Assembly (NCBI GenBank): GCA_021780315.1
Contig: JAJXYY010000041.1
Span: 1-64,000, forward strand
DNA from: Acidobacteriota bacterium
GTDB taxonomy: Bacteria; Acidobacteriota; Terriglobia; Terriglobales; Acidobacteriaceae
Reading direction: 5' to 3'
Length of the DNA: 64,000 bases
In this document: positions 53,401 through 61,334 of the stretch, piece after piece
Layout of the letters: each line of letters starts with the position of its first letter
How positions within the stretch are numbered: the first letter of the stretch is position 1
Made by a program: the position numbers and the translations under genes
The notes under the pieces: model-generated
Seen by the model: the letters and a program-made list of their open reading frames with translations, nothing else
The model's database searches: none
What the model was told of the DNA's origin: nothing

Positions 53401-54093
53401 CCCACGCTCCAGCTCATAGCCCAGCTCGCGGAGCTTATACGTCAGGTGCGATTGGTACACCGCCGTCGCGTAACTCTGGCTTTCAAAGAACGCCCGCTCC
53501 TGAAGGGCACGGGTAGAGCCGTCCTCCCGTTCGGTCATATTGAAGATAACGGCATGGGTGTGGAGCTGGGGAGCGGCATAGCCGTCCACCGGACGGGCAG
53601 TGTCGTGTTCGAACTTTGCTGCGACAAACCGCCCGGTATGCTCGGCGGGGTTGTTGCCGCCGATCCGTGCCTGCGTGTACTTCTCCAGTTCGGAGAGTGC
53701 GGCGGTCACCGCCTCCCGGTGAGCCAGACGCACACGCTCATCGCCGCCCACAAGGGCGATCAAGGATACGGACTTGGGCGCGGAGAAGGTAGCATCCCAA
53801 CCGGCCCGGTGCTCCACCGTCTTGGTGATGGAACCATCCGGGTTGGTCTGTTCGCTGGCGATGCGATGCCTAACTAGCTGCTTACCAGTCTGCGGATGCA
53901 GGCCATGGGCGATAGCCATGAAGTCGGCTTTGCTCACGGCTCCCGAAAGACCCAGCCTGTCGGCCAACTCGCCCTGCCACTCGCCCAGCAGGGCGTCGTC
54001 TTTCGCATAGTAGCTCTGTGTCTTCGATACGAAATCCTTCGTGTGATACGTCGCGGCCTGCGCGGAATTGAGGGCCTTCGAAATGGTGAGCAT
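50464..54093 (-). CDS. MobF-family conjugative relaxase/helicase (TrwC/TraI-like)
   Basis: A 1209-residue bifunctional protein. The relaxase domain has candidate nicking tyrosines Tyr28/Tyr29 in KTQSYYAKDD and the three-histidine metal site His163, His178 and His180 (PQLHTHAVIFN). The C-terminal SF1 helicase starts with GLQGLAGTGKTLTL near 460 and includes LYMLDESSLAS, VIGDIRQHQGVEAG and HGYAVTSHSSQGLTADRV. It nicks oriT, stays bound to the 5' end and unwinds the strand for transfer. It begins six bases after the coupling-protein stop with GGAG nine bases upstream. An extended C-terminus with SH3-like repeats (about 850-1150) is longer than in TrwC. Confidence 0.93.
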   Translation of the reverse strand: MLTISKALNSAQAATYHTKDFVSKTQSYYAKDDALLGEWQGELADRLGLSGAVSKADFMAIAHGLHPQTGKQLVRHRIASEQTNPDGSITKTVEHRAGWDATFSAPKSVSLIALVGGDERVRLAHREAVTAALSELEKYTQARIGGNNPAEHTGRFVAAKFEHDTARPVDGYAAPQLHTHAVIFNMTEREDGSTRALQERAFFESQSYATAVYQSHLTYKLRELGYELERGRSGAPEVKGFSQEYLDASSPRSEKIREHLERNGFKGPEAAEIAAHATREKKQDLTKEQVLQAHREVAAEFGNQASRVVAEARQRSIEQGVRHPSPVRAQEAITFARDHLFEREAVADERAIMTAALRRGMGEATFSEVRAEFSARREQGQFQTVAQRTYDSAQRYTTPETLAAERANIQQVREGRHAHAPMMTEREAFAQTDTRSFLNDAQRRVVHEVLTSTDRVHGLQGLAGTGKTLTLETIREGAEAKGYRVEGFAPTSRAAAQLREAGIDASTLQSFLARKTETEPASRHLYMLDESSLASSKQVRDFLQRVSSDDRVLVIGDIRQHQGVEAGKPFEQMQQAGMQTSQLDQIMRQKDAELLKAVQHLATGETEKGIELLAQQGRVTEVKNGVDRIASIAKDYAAQPQNTIVVSPDNRSRQEINEAIRGELKSTGQLSPDSRAFQTLAHRSDLTGAGRTWAALYNPGDVIRYESGSKALGFERDSEARVLNVDARTNTLTVQKQDGEQVSYDPKRLYGVNVFEERNRDFSLGDRIQFTAGNRDLGIANRDLATITALEDRSITVRMDGKAGREVTFDPTEFRQLDHGYAVTSHSSQGLTADRVITNIDTESSRSLINDRLAYVAISRAAYDARIYTNDAATLGERLATDVSKSAALDFDDVQQAEDAFRRDDPQSATVLLRDTNRIQVYSDPEHRVAAVAQDYVSKEDRAVIFALDKTEREELTRLIRADLHEHGRLGETFSANVLTDKLLSDKDAKIAGNYEVGDIIRYGSKGSDELGISPNTYGTVTGIDAENNLIIVTGADASPRVYDPATEWQVRLKATVYSPEERELAVGERIQLTRSEWDQGIRVGRLATIEHIHEDGGLSIKLDSGASLELNPEQAQHVEYGYVIESIKGLGVDRVILTGEANQITHQHEALSQLPAKLRELTVYTSDGYEPAPELAIQKESPAPTVTEIYTPEIEVPSIEFEGYAIEM

Positions 54094-54099
54094 CGGCGG

Positions 54100-56511
54100 C
54101 TACTCCAGAGAGAGACTGAACTGAACATCGTCGGAAGTCGGCAAGATGTGACTGGAGTGATGCCGGTGCAGCGGAATCAGATACGGGTCCAAATCCGTGA
54201 GCATGATCGGGGCGGAAGCGGTCAGCTCCGGCTGCTCTTCAGCCCGCTTGACGATATCGGCCCACCCCTCTTTGACCGCCTTCAACTCGTCTTCAGAGAA
54301 ATCGCGGCCCTGCTCCTCCAGCGACTCCCGGAACTGTTGTAGTTCCAGAAGAAACTCGGCAGCGACGGCGGCGATGCCGCTGAGCTTCGTTGGCGACTGC
54401 TCTATGGTGTGCGCCTTGGCTGTTTCCTCAGCTCCATCCCAGTCCAGCGTGAGCGCGCGCCTGTACTGCGCCCCTCCTTTCTGCTTCGGCTCCTGCGGGG
54501 CTTTGGCGTCCGATTTGGGCTCCGTTGGCGTCTCTGGCTGCGTTGGAGGTTCCACCAAAGCCGGTGATGGCGCCGGTGCCAGAGGCTCTAGTGTGCCGCG
54601 ATCGAACTTCAGCTTGTCGTCGGCGTTTTCGCGAGGAATAAACGCATCCGTCACGGTCGGCAGGCCGTGGTAGTCGAAGTCGAAGCGGGCGATCCGATTG
54701 CCAAGTTTGAGATATGCGCGGCGGTCGTCCAGACCAGAGATTTCAGATGCCATCACCAGAGGCTCAATTTGCCTGTCGATGGTGTAGTTCTTGCCTGTGC
54801 GGGAGCCGTCGAAGTGCGTCTCCTTGAGGCGCTCGATCTCGACCTTGCCAAGCGTTTCGGAGATCCACTCGGCGGCTTTACCCTCCGTGGTCTTCATGAA
54901 GATTTTGGTGGCGGGCTGGCTCAACATGACCTCGGCAATCTTGCCGTAGATGTCCTCCAGTTGGGCACGACCTTGGAAGCCGACCACGAGCGGATTTTTC
55001 GATTTCCGGCTTTCTGTCATGGCGCTATGAAGCTGGGGTAGTTTCTGCAGGCTGGCCAACTCGTCGATCACAAACCAGACCTGCTTCTGCCCCGGCCTGG
55101 GAATCTCCATGAGGCGCATCACCAGGATGTCAATCCAAACCGAGATGAGCGGCCGAAGCACCTCGCGCTGGGACTTTTTGGAGGTGATAAAGATCCAGCC
55201 TTTGCGCTTTTTGGCCCAATCCGTGGCGTTCCAAGTGGACGTGGTTTCTTCCTTCCTCGGGAGCAACCGGAGGCTCTGCGCGACCAGCCCTAGACTTGCC
55301 AGAACGCCTGCCGCCTGGGGGCCGGCCTTGCGGTCGATGTAGAACGCCATCTCCGTTCCCTTAACCTTTTTTTGTAGGAAGGATTCATCGGCCATCCACT
55401 CCGCCAACGTGTGCGGCGTCGGCCCTTCGCGGAGCAAGTGAGCGAAGATTTGGGCGGGCGTCCGATAGAAAAACTCCTTGTTCGAGCTGTTGGAGCTGCC
55501 ACCCGACGGCTGGTACAGAGATTCGGAGATCGTCGTGGCTTCCTGGTTGCTCTCGATCTCCATCGCGGGCGACCAGAACGGGCAGCGCGCGTCGAGTGGG
55601 TTGAGGATAATGTCGCCGCGTTTTTCGTCGAAGAACCGCTGCACGAACTCCGAGGCCGGGTCGTACACTATAGCCACGTCGCCGCGATCCCGAATCTGCC
55701 GAAGTAGCTGCATGATGAGGGTCGTCTTTCCGGCACCGGTGTCGCCCATCATCTGGAAGTGCTGGGACTCTTTGCCGGGCGGAATCCGCATCAACCCGGT
55801 CATCTCCGTGGTCTTGAAACCGAGTCCCAAATGGGCATGGTTGCCGCCCTTCTTACTGGCTCTCCATGCAAGAAACTCTCCCAGAGGATGACGCCAGAAT
55901 TCGCGCATGACGGCGCGGTGGAACTCGCTCGGGCTCAACATCTCCGGGCCACGGAGCACGCGGCCATACTTTAGAACTTTGAGCCGCTTGATATCGGCGG
56001 GGACGGAGAACCAGAGCATGATGGCGAATGGCACCCCGGCCTCGATGTAGCTCAAAAGGAAGAGGCGCGGAATACTCTGGCCATTGAAGAACGTAAAGCG
56101 AAGCCAACGATACAGCGAGGCATCTTGGAACCTCTGCGACAAGCTGCGCCCGAACCACCGATAGCCCTGCGCCTTCGGTACAGCAGTGAGTTGGACAGGG
56201 ACGGTCTTTCCGTTCGGGAGCGTCGTTTGGCCGTCCTCGAAATCGACTGGCAGGGCAAGACGCGGCTGCTTCCTAGTTACTCCGTAAAGATAAAACAGCC
56301 GGTACTCGCCGTCCTGATGGAAGGCCGAGCCCACGGCCGCGCGGACGTACTCTGTGAAGTAGCTCCGCTGCATGATGGGCATGGACAATGCGACCCGCTG
56401 CCATGCGAAGAAGCAGAGGCACAGGACTGCAACTCCAAAGGCTGTGAATGTGTACACCGGCACAGTCGGCGGTGTAATGAGGGTCTCTTTTCTTCCCCAG
56501 CTCGATGTCAT
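54100..56511 (-). CDS. VirD4/TrwB-type coupling protein ATPase
   Basis: An 803-residue type IV coupling protein. Two N-terminal membrane helices (about 18-38 and 148-170) anchor it; the motor has Walker A MMGDTGAGKTTL (256-265), Walker B VWFVIDELASLQ and GFQGRAQLEDIYG. The C-terminal 200 residues are proline-rich and acidic, unlike TrwB, and may bind substrates. It recruits the relaxosome to the secretion channel. It lies three bases downstream of the small accessory gene and six bases upstream of the relaxase gene: one mob operon. Confidence 0.92.
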   Translation of the reverse strand: MTSSWGRKETLITPPTVPVYTFTAFGVAVLCLCFFAWQRVALSMPIMQRSYFTEYVRAAVGSAFHQDGEYRLFYLYGVTRKQPRLALPVDFEDGQTTLPNGKTVPVQLTAVPKAQGYRWFGRSLSQRFQDASLYRWLRFTFFNGQSIPRLFLLSYIEAGVPFAIMLWFSVPADIKRLKVLKYGRVLRGPEMLSPSEFHRAVMREFWRHPLGEFLAWRASKKGGNHAHLGLGFKTTEMTGLMRIPPGKESQHFQMMGDTGAGKTTLIMQLLRQIRDRGDVAIVYDPASEFVQRFFDEKRGDIILNPLDARCPFWSPAMEIESNQEATTISESLYQPSGGSSNSSNKEFFYRTPAQIFAHLLREGPTPHTLAEWMADESFLQKKVKGTEMAFYIDRKAGPQAAGVLASLGLVAQSLRLLPRKEETTSTWNATDWAKKRKGWIFITSKKSQREVLRPLISVWIDILVMRLMEIPRPGQKQVWFVIDELASLQKLPQLHSAMTESRKSKNPLVVGFQGRAQLEDIYGKIAEVMLSQPATKIFMKTTEGKAAEWISETLGKVEIERLKETHFDGSRTGKNYTIDRQIEPLVMASEISGLDDRRAYLKLGNRIARFDFDYHGLPTVTDAFIPRENADDKLKFDRGTLEPLAPAPSPALVEPPTQPETPTEPKSDAKAPQEPKQKGGAQYRRALTLDWDGAEETAKAHTIEQSPTKLSGIAAVAAEFLLELQQFRESLEEQGRDFSEDELKAVKEGWADIVKRAEEQPELTASAPIMLTDLDPYLIPLHRHHSSHILPTSDDVQFSLSLE

Positions 56512-56514
56512 GGC

Positions 56515-56913
56515 TTAGCTCTCCTTTGTGGTGTTCAACCGTTCTGTTTGCTCTGCCAGCTCGCGGGCGATGCGGCGCTTCACTTTTTGCACTTCGGCGT
56601 GGATCTTTGTGTACTCTGCCTCGGGTAGAGCGCGAGTCTGACCGATCATCTTCAGCATGTTGACCAGCAACATGCGCGTGGCGACGAGTTCCACCAGAAT
56701 TACGTCAGGACCATTGCGCCGGGCGGCTTCGATCAGAATCTCGCGTGCCCATTCGCTCACCGCTTTGCCGTTGTGGGCGGCGGCGGTTTCAAGCAACCTC
56801 AGTTCCGGTTCAGTCAGTTTGGAGTTGACGGAGAACACCCTGCCGCTGCGCCCGCGTGAGCGGCGAAGCCGAGTGCTGAGGTCGAGGCCAACGGGAGACG
56901 CTGTGAGGCTCAT
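56515..56913 (-). CDS. Relaxosome accessory protein (TrwA/MobC-like)
   Basis: A 132-residue basic protein: an arginine-rich N-terminus, then FSVNSKLTEPELRLLETAAA, GKAVSEWAREILIEAA, matching the ribbon-helix-helix DNA-binding fold of accessory proteins such as TrwA, and a helical C-terminus (YTKIHAEVQKVKRRIARELA). It should bind near oriT and repress its own operon. It is first in the mob operon, and directly upstream lies the palindrome-rich candidate oriT. Confidence 0.78.
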   Translation of the reverse strand: MSLTASPVGLDLSTRLRRSRGRSGRVFSVNSKLTEPELRLLETAAAHNGKAVSEWAREILIEAARRNGPDVILVELVATRMLLVNMLKMIGQTRALPEAEYTKIHAEVQKVKRRIARELAEQTERLNTTKES

Positions 56914-56924
56914 AAATACCTCGA

Positions 56925-57077
56925 AGATGTTGGATTCCTATAGGAATCCAACATCTGGTAAGTAATTGATTCGAGGGCGGATTCCTATAGGAATCCACTT
57001 CCGGCGAAAACGACACCCTCCGAGGGATGGAGTGTCAACATTCTTCCGGTGCGCAGCACCGTAGTGGCTCTGCCACT
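56925..57077. other. oriT: Candidate oriT: five inverted repeats in 153 bases
   Basis: A 32-bp perfect palindrome (56925-56956) contains GGATTCCTATAGGAATCC, and the same 18-mer recurs at 56979-56996. Then come GACAC/GTGTC (57012-57036), CGGTGC-GCA-GCACCG (57047-57061) and AGTGGC-TCT-GCCACT (57063-57077). It lies immediately upstream of the accessory protein, coupling protein and relaxase genes, the expected location of oriT and of the operator for the mob operon. The last two hairpins may also terminate the operon above. The nick site cannot be placed. Confidence 0.65.
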
Positions 57078-57092
57078 GCTTTAGAAGCGGGA

Positions 57093-57419
57093 TCATGACT
57101 TCGATCCCGCCACAAATGCTGCTGGTTGTGCTGGCGATGATGCTGCGGATACCGGCATCTTTACGGACGGCTCTGCGGCATCGGTAGCTGGCGCTCTTCT
57201 AATGCGAAGCGTCGATGAGGCCTGCTTCGCTTGCGGCGTCTTCAGAAAGTCCTGGAAGTCGCGATCTTTCGAGAAGACATACGCGAGCGCCTGCTCCACC
57301 ACGTCATCTGCGGATGCGTGGATGAAAGCGGCGTACTGATCGACCTGCATAGCGGTTGAATCAGTCAGCTTGATAGAAGCGCTGACCTGACGAGTTTGTA
57401 TGACTTCGAGTAATGGCAT
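57093..57419 (-). CDS. Small hypothetical protein of the transfer region
   Basis: A 108-residue protein starting after AAAGGAGA. SASIKLTDSTAMQVDQYAAF and HASADDVVEQALAYVFSKD resemble a ribbon-helix-helix-like DNA-binding N-terminus; the last 40 residues are alanine/proline/serine-rich. It is third in the SSB-primase operon and lies just upstream of the oriT candidate. Function unknown; a DNA-binding role is inferred. Confidence 0.62.
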   Translation of the reverse strand: MPLLEVIQTRQVSASIKLTDSTAMQVDQYAAFIHASADDVVEQALAYVFSKDRDFQDFLKTPQAKQASSTLRIRRAPATDAAEPSVKMPVSAASSPAQPAAFVAGSKS

Positions 57420-57443
57420 TGCAGTTCTCCTTTGGTGGTGGAT

Positions 57444-58391
57444 TCAGGCAAACTTTCGGCGCGCGACCATTCGCTGTGCGGTGGCTGCAATCTCCCGTGC
57501 ACGAGCGGAGCAAAGTGCAGCGGGAAGCTCAAAGCGGCGACGATCGATGAGCATCGTGATGACGTCATCGATGGGAGCGCCCACGAGAAGCCATTGACGA
57601 GCGGAAGCGATGTCTATGGTGCGCTGCGCATAGTAGAGAGGATTCGGTTTATCCGAGCGGCGGAAAGCCAGCTCGCGTGTCAGCTTACCGGCATCTTCTC
57701 CCTGGGCGATCTGGTCACAGGCCCACGCCCAATCGAGCTCCGAATGGCTGTCTTTATGAGGGCTGGTATGCCGCACGATCCCGCGAAGCGGCAGCGTGGA
57801 AAATGCTAAAGAATCCGGCAAGCGGAAGTCCCTGGGATGCACGACCGAATCCGAAAGGTATTCGACCGCAACGGAGTACGCGGGAGAATACTTGCGATTG
57901 AGGAAACCAGGGATGCGAAGCACCCGGTTGCAGTCGGTGCAAGCGGGATCGCCACCGAAGGCTAGGACGAGCTGCTTTAGGGTTTCTTCCTGCTGCGCAA
58001 AGTCGAAGCCATCGACCTGCCACAGAACTTGATACTTGCCTGGGGAGGTCGAAAGGATGGCAGACGGTACGGGTACGTCATCCGATCCCCGGAGCGCAGC
58101 GAGCCGGGCGTTTCCGTCCTCATCAATATCGAGATAGAGATGGCGAACGGATGCGATGCTTTCTTTGGTGCGCTTGCGGCTGCCTGGGCGCAGAGGATTG
58201 GCTGCCGCGTAGATGTTCGCGCCGTGATGATTCTCGCGCGCGAGCCAGGCGAGATAGCGTGGCGCGAGCGCCTGTTCTAATGCGACGATGCGCTGTTGCG
58301 TTGTCGCCTTGCTCTCGTTGCGAAGCAAGAGAGCGATCGTGTCACCCGGAGCGAAGCAACGGGTAAGAAAGTCTTGGGCTGTTCCATTCAT
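57444..58391 (-). CDS. RepB-like DNA primase (archaeo-eukaryotic primase fold)
   Basis: A 315-residue protein of the RepB-primase type. LYLDIDEDG carries the metal-binding Asp88 and Asp90, STSPGKYQVLWQVDGF is the conserved strand after it and NRVLRIPGFLNRK the third motif. The ATG at 58391 has GGAGGT six bases upstream; the frame stays open to 58727 through the ssb gene but is not protein-like there. It would prime the complementary strand after transfer. It follows ssb and precedes the small gene at 57419. Confidence 0.84.
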   Translation of the reverse strand: MNGTAQDFLTRCFAPGDTIALLLRNESKATTQQRIVALEQALAPRYLAWLARENHHGANIYAAANPLRPGSRKRTKESIASVRHLYLDIDEDGNARLAALRGSDDVPVPSAILSTSPGKYQVLWQVDGFDFAQQEETLKQLVLAFGGDPACTDCNRVLRIPGFLNRKYSPAYSVAVEYLSDSVVHPRDFRLPDSLAFSTLPLRGIVRHTSPHKDSHSELDWAWACDQIAQGEDAGKLTRELAFRRSDKPNPLYYAQRTIDIASARQWLLVGAPIDDVITMLIDRRRFELPAALCSARAREIAATAQRMVARRKFA

Positions 58392-58495
58392 CTCGATACC
58401 TCCAATCCGACCTGCACTGCGCACGCGATACCACGGGCCTTTAGCAGCCGAAGAAGCCCGGCTGGATGCCGGACTCTTCGGACAGAAGGAAGGGC

Positions 58496-58870
58496 CTATG
58501 CGGCCTCTTCCTCGGTGGATTCTTCTTCGTCTTCCGCTGCTGCCTTCTGAGCACGGTCCAGCTTGAGAATCGAGTTCACCCGGATCTCCCAAATGGTCAC
58601 TTCGGTGTTGGTCTTCGTGCTGTCGTACTTCCGGCTGCGCAGCTCGCCTTCGACCTGGATATGAGCGCCCTTCTTGAGCGTGGCGGCGAACTCTCCGAGC
58701 TTGCCGAAGACCACGCAACGGTGCCATTCGGTGTGCTCGATGTACTTGCCATCCTTCTTGTAGGAGGATTTGGTTGCCAGCGAGAGAGTGGTCAGGCTGT
58801 GGTCGTTGTTGGTGCGAACCTCTGCGTCGTTGCCGAGGAAGCCGATGAGGGTGACTTTGTTTGAGTACAT
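58496..58870 (-). CDS. ssb: Single-stranded DNA-binding protein
   Basis: A 124-residue OB-fold SSB: NKVTLIGFLGNDAEVRTN, TEWHRCVVFGKLGEFAATL, KKGAHIQVEGELRSRKY. The C-terminal tail is acidic (EDEEESTEEEAA) but lacks the usual DxxPF tip that recruits host replication proteins. It starts at 58870 with GGAGA upstream; the longer open frame to 59353 is not supported. ICE-encoded SSB protects the transferred strand. It is followed by the primase gene. Confidence 0.88.
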   Translation of the reverse strand: MYSNKVTLIGFLGNDAEVRTNNDHSLTTLSLATKSSYKKDGKYIEHTEWHRCVVFGKLGEFAATLKKGAHIQVEGELRSRKYDSTKTNTEVTIWEIRVNSILKLDRAQKAAAEDEEESTEEEAA

Positions 58871-59401
58871 GGTGGTGATCTCCGTTTCGTTGAATTTCCC
58901 GTATCCTGCTCGGGTCACACTTGGCAAAGCCAGCGAGTGGGCCCGGCTCCCAAGCGCCAAGGAGTGCTTTCTTGGTGGGGCCCGAAAGAAGTTTGCGCGG
59001 TGTTCTTTGCCGCGGCTCTCAAACTTCTTTTGGGAGGAACCGAGACCCCGTAGGGGCGACGTAGTCGAAGCAGAACGACGCCGAGCCGCAGGGCGCCGGT
59101 TTGGCCCCGAAGCGTGACCCCGAGCAGAGGACGGGATACGAGGCGGAAGGCTCCCCGATGCACCAAAGTCAGACTCTCGATCTCGGCGGTGGATGTTCGC
59201 CCAAGCCACAGCTCTGTTCCGAGCGGCAAAGGCTCCATAGAAGGAGGGCTCAGAGCACCCTCCGCTGCGCGCTCGGCTATGCCGAAATGCCACGCTGGGC
59301 GCTTTCAGAGACGAGTTGGGCTGTGCAGCCGATTTGGCAGCATGACGGTACATCGAAATGACCTCGATTCGGGTTGGATTCTCTAGCTGGAAGCCTGCGT
59401 A
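58871..59401. other. Intergenic region upstream of ssb, with a large hairpin
   Basis: About 530 bases between virB11 and ssb without a supported gene. The 11-bp inverted repeat AAAGAAGTTTG (58985-58995) and CAAACTTCTTT (59020-59030) encloses an inner CGCGG/CCGCG stem (58996-59000 and 59010-59014). It could be a terminator of the virB operon, an RNA element or a replication/priming site. Confidence 0.45.
58985..59030. promoter_or_regulatory. Hairpin with internal stem upstream of ssb
   Basis: Outer 11-bp and inner 5-bp stems, a 9-base loop and a 5-base bulge (59015-59019). It is rich in structure relative to its surroundings and lies 115 bases upstream of the ssb start, after the virB gene run. 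Confidence 0.45.
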
Positions 59402-60370
59402 TCAGGCGTCGGAGGCACGATAGACCTCCTGGGTGAGGAAAGCCTGCTCGGCATGGCTGTAGCCCGAGACTGTAATCAGTTCGCGGACTCTTCGGCGGCC
59501 CCTGGCATCGCGCTCGCAATGCAATACAAAGTCCACGGCTTTCCCGGTCTGCGACCGGACAAACGCCTGGTCCAAATTGGTTCTCGCACTGAGGGCCATA
59601 TCCGCTAACCGGTCTAACGCATCCACAGCGGAATCGGCGTGCAAGGTGGAGAGCGTTCCACCGTGGCCTGTATTCATGGCCTGGAGCAAGTCATAGCCGC
59701 ATTCATCGCGAATCTCACCCATGATGATGCGGTCGGGACGGTGGCGAAGAGCTGCCGCCACCAACTGGCTTGGGGTGATGGCAACCTGTCCGGGGATGGC
59801 ATCAACGGCCTCCCAACGGACGGCATTGGGATGGGCGATCTTCAACTCGGCAGGCTGCTCGATGACCACCAGCCGTTCATGGAGCGGAACATGGTCCAAC
59901 AGCGACTTCATCAATGTGGACTTACCGGACGAAGTACTGCCGCTGATGATGCCGTTCTTCCGTTGCTGTATGAGGCGGACAGCAGCATCCCGCACACTGG
60001 TCGGAAGACCGCCTGCGGCGACCAGCTCATCGCTTGTATACCAGCGGTTGAATTTGCGGATCGTAAGTGTAGGCCCATTGATCGACGATGGCGGCCCCAC
60101 CACGGCCACACGCGAGCCGTCTGGTAGGCGTGTATTCAGAACAGGATTCTGACTGGTCAGATCCTGTCCAAGCAGGCGTGCCACACGCTCAATGGCCGCC
60201 TGCAAGCGGTCATTGGTGTACGGCGTGGAGAGCGGAATATGCTCAACCACGCCGCCACGATCTGCGAATACTCCCGTCGTCCCATTCACCATTAGATCGG
60301 AGATGGACGGGTCCAGGAGGAGCGCGCGCAGCTCCTCCGGGAAGAACGGAAGTATGAGCTGGAAGCTCAT
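59402..60370 (-). CDS. VirB11/TrbB-type secretion ATPase
   Basis: A 322-residue hexameric traffic ATPase. SISDLMVNGTTGVFADRGG opens the N-domain; Walker A is GSTSSGKST (144-152), the Asp box LVVIEQPAELKI, Walker B RIMGEIRDECGYDLLQAMNT and the His box GHGGTLSTLHAD. It powers pilus assembly and DNA transfer at the inner membrane. Its start overlaps the VirB8 stop by four bases. It is the last gene of the visible type IV secretion run. Confidence 0.93.
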   Translation of the reverse strand: MSFQLILPFFPEELRALLLDPSISDLMVNGTTGVFADRGGVVEHIPLSTPYTNDRLQAAIERVARLLGQDLTSQNPVLNTRLPDGSRVAVVGPPSSINGPTLTIRKFNRWYTSDELVAAGGLPTSVRDAAVRLIQQRKNGIISGSTSSGKSTLMKSLLDHVPLHERLVVIEQPAELKIAHPNAVRWEAVDAIPGQVAITPSQLVAAALRHRPDRIIMGEIRDECGYDLLQAMNTGHGGTLSTLHADSAVDALDRLADMALSARTNLDQAFVRSQTGKAVDFVLHCERDARGRRRVRELITVSGYSHAEQAFLTQEVYRASDA

Positions 60371-61173
60371 CGTGCCGCTCCCGTGACAGGCTGGGCAACG
60401 GCGTTGGGGTTCACTCCATTGCCACCGGATGTGATGGGGTCCACAGACACACGATTCTCGTGGAACTCCGTGATGGTCAGGCCAAGCGGATTGATGAACT
60501 CATACTGCGGGTAAATCCTGGCCTGGTCGCTGACCTGCTTCGGATTTAGATAGTAGGTGATGGATGCCAGCCAGTGCTCCGTGCGTGGCTCATGCGAGTG
60601 CTCTGCGGAGAAGAGCTTATCGAACGTCACGAGCGCCGTTCCGCGTGCAATACGGACGCCCTGCACCATCTCATCAGACATGGAAGTAATGGTGACGTTG
60701 CGAACCTGAACGTCGCTGGATTCGACCTGGCCACCGACCACCTGAGAGACAAGATGACTCTGGTTATCCGTGCCCATCAACTGCGAGGCAAGCGGTTGCG
60801 AAAGGAAGTAATAGTTCAGCGGATACTTCTTCGCAATCGTCTCCCGATTGATGGTGTAACGGTAGTTCGCCCAATCGGTGAGATACGTTCGTACCTCACC
60901 CTCTCGTGGACTGTAGTTGAGGTCGGTGTATTGGATGGCCTGGGCTCGTCCCATCTCGTCGATGCGGATGTAGCGGTCGGCGATGGGGCGGTGTGCTAGG
61001 GAGAAGTTCAGCCATAGCGAACCGCAGAGCAAAACTGTGCCGCAGCCAAGGATGAGGCGATAGGCTTTACGCTCGGCATAATGCGACGAATAGACCTCGT
61101 TGCCGATCTGATCCGCCAGCATTGCTTGCGATGGTGTGAGCGCGTAGTCAATGGGTGCTGTGCGTGTGGACAT
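60367..61173 (-). CDS. VirB8/TrbF-like inner-membrane assembly factor
   Basis: A 268-residue protein with one N-terminal membrane helix (LILGCGTVLLCGSLWLNFSL) and a periplasmic NTF2-like domain (EVRTYLTDWANYRYTINRET, HWLASITYYLNP, NPLGLTITEFHENRVS) typical of TrbF/VirB8. It nucleates channel assembly. ATG 61173 is preferred to GTG 61185. The start lies inside the end of the small membrane gene at 61148-61333. Confidence 0.86.
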   Translation of the reverse strand: MSTRTAPIDYALTPSQAMLADQIGNEVYSSHYAERKAYRLILGCGTVLLCGSLWLNFSLAHRPIADRYIRIDEMGRAQAIQYTDLNYSPREGEVRTYLTDWANYRYTINRETIAKKYPLNYYFLSQPLASQLMGTDNQSHLVSQVVGGQVESSDVQVRNVTITSMSDEMVQGVRIARGTALVTFDKLFSAEHSHEPRTEHWLASITYYLNPKQVSDQARIYPQYEFINPLGLTITEFHENRVSVDPITSGGNGVNPNAVAQPVTGAAR

Positions 61174-61333
61174 GATGCTGTTCACTCCTTTCCGAGACTG
61201 CTCTGAAGACTACGGCTGCGTAGATGAATCCGGCGATCACGACTCCCACCAGGAACAGAAAGAGTAGCGGGCGGATGAACTTTGAAAGCCCGGTTGCACG
61301 TGCAAAGAAAAAGCCTGTTAAGAACTCCCACAT
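61148..61333 (-). CDS. Small single-helix membrane protein of the transfer operon
   Basis: A 61-residue protein with FIRPLLFLFLVGVVIAGFIY as its only helix and a histidine-rich C-terminus (SEQHHVHTHSTH). AGGAGG lies eight bases upstream, inside the end of virB6, and its own end overlaps the virB8 start by 26 bases. Its position suggests a minor channel component. No family recognised. Confidence 0.62.
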   Translation of the reverse strand: MWEFLTGFFFARATGLSKFIRPLLFLFLVGVVIAGFIYAAVVFRAVSERSEQHHVHTHSTH

Positions 61334-61334
61334 C

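Noticed and set aside
58392..58727. N-terminal extension of the primase into ssb
   Set aside because: Arginine/proline-rich out-of-frame reading of ssb; GGAGGT-preceded ATG at 58391 is clear.
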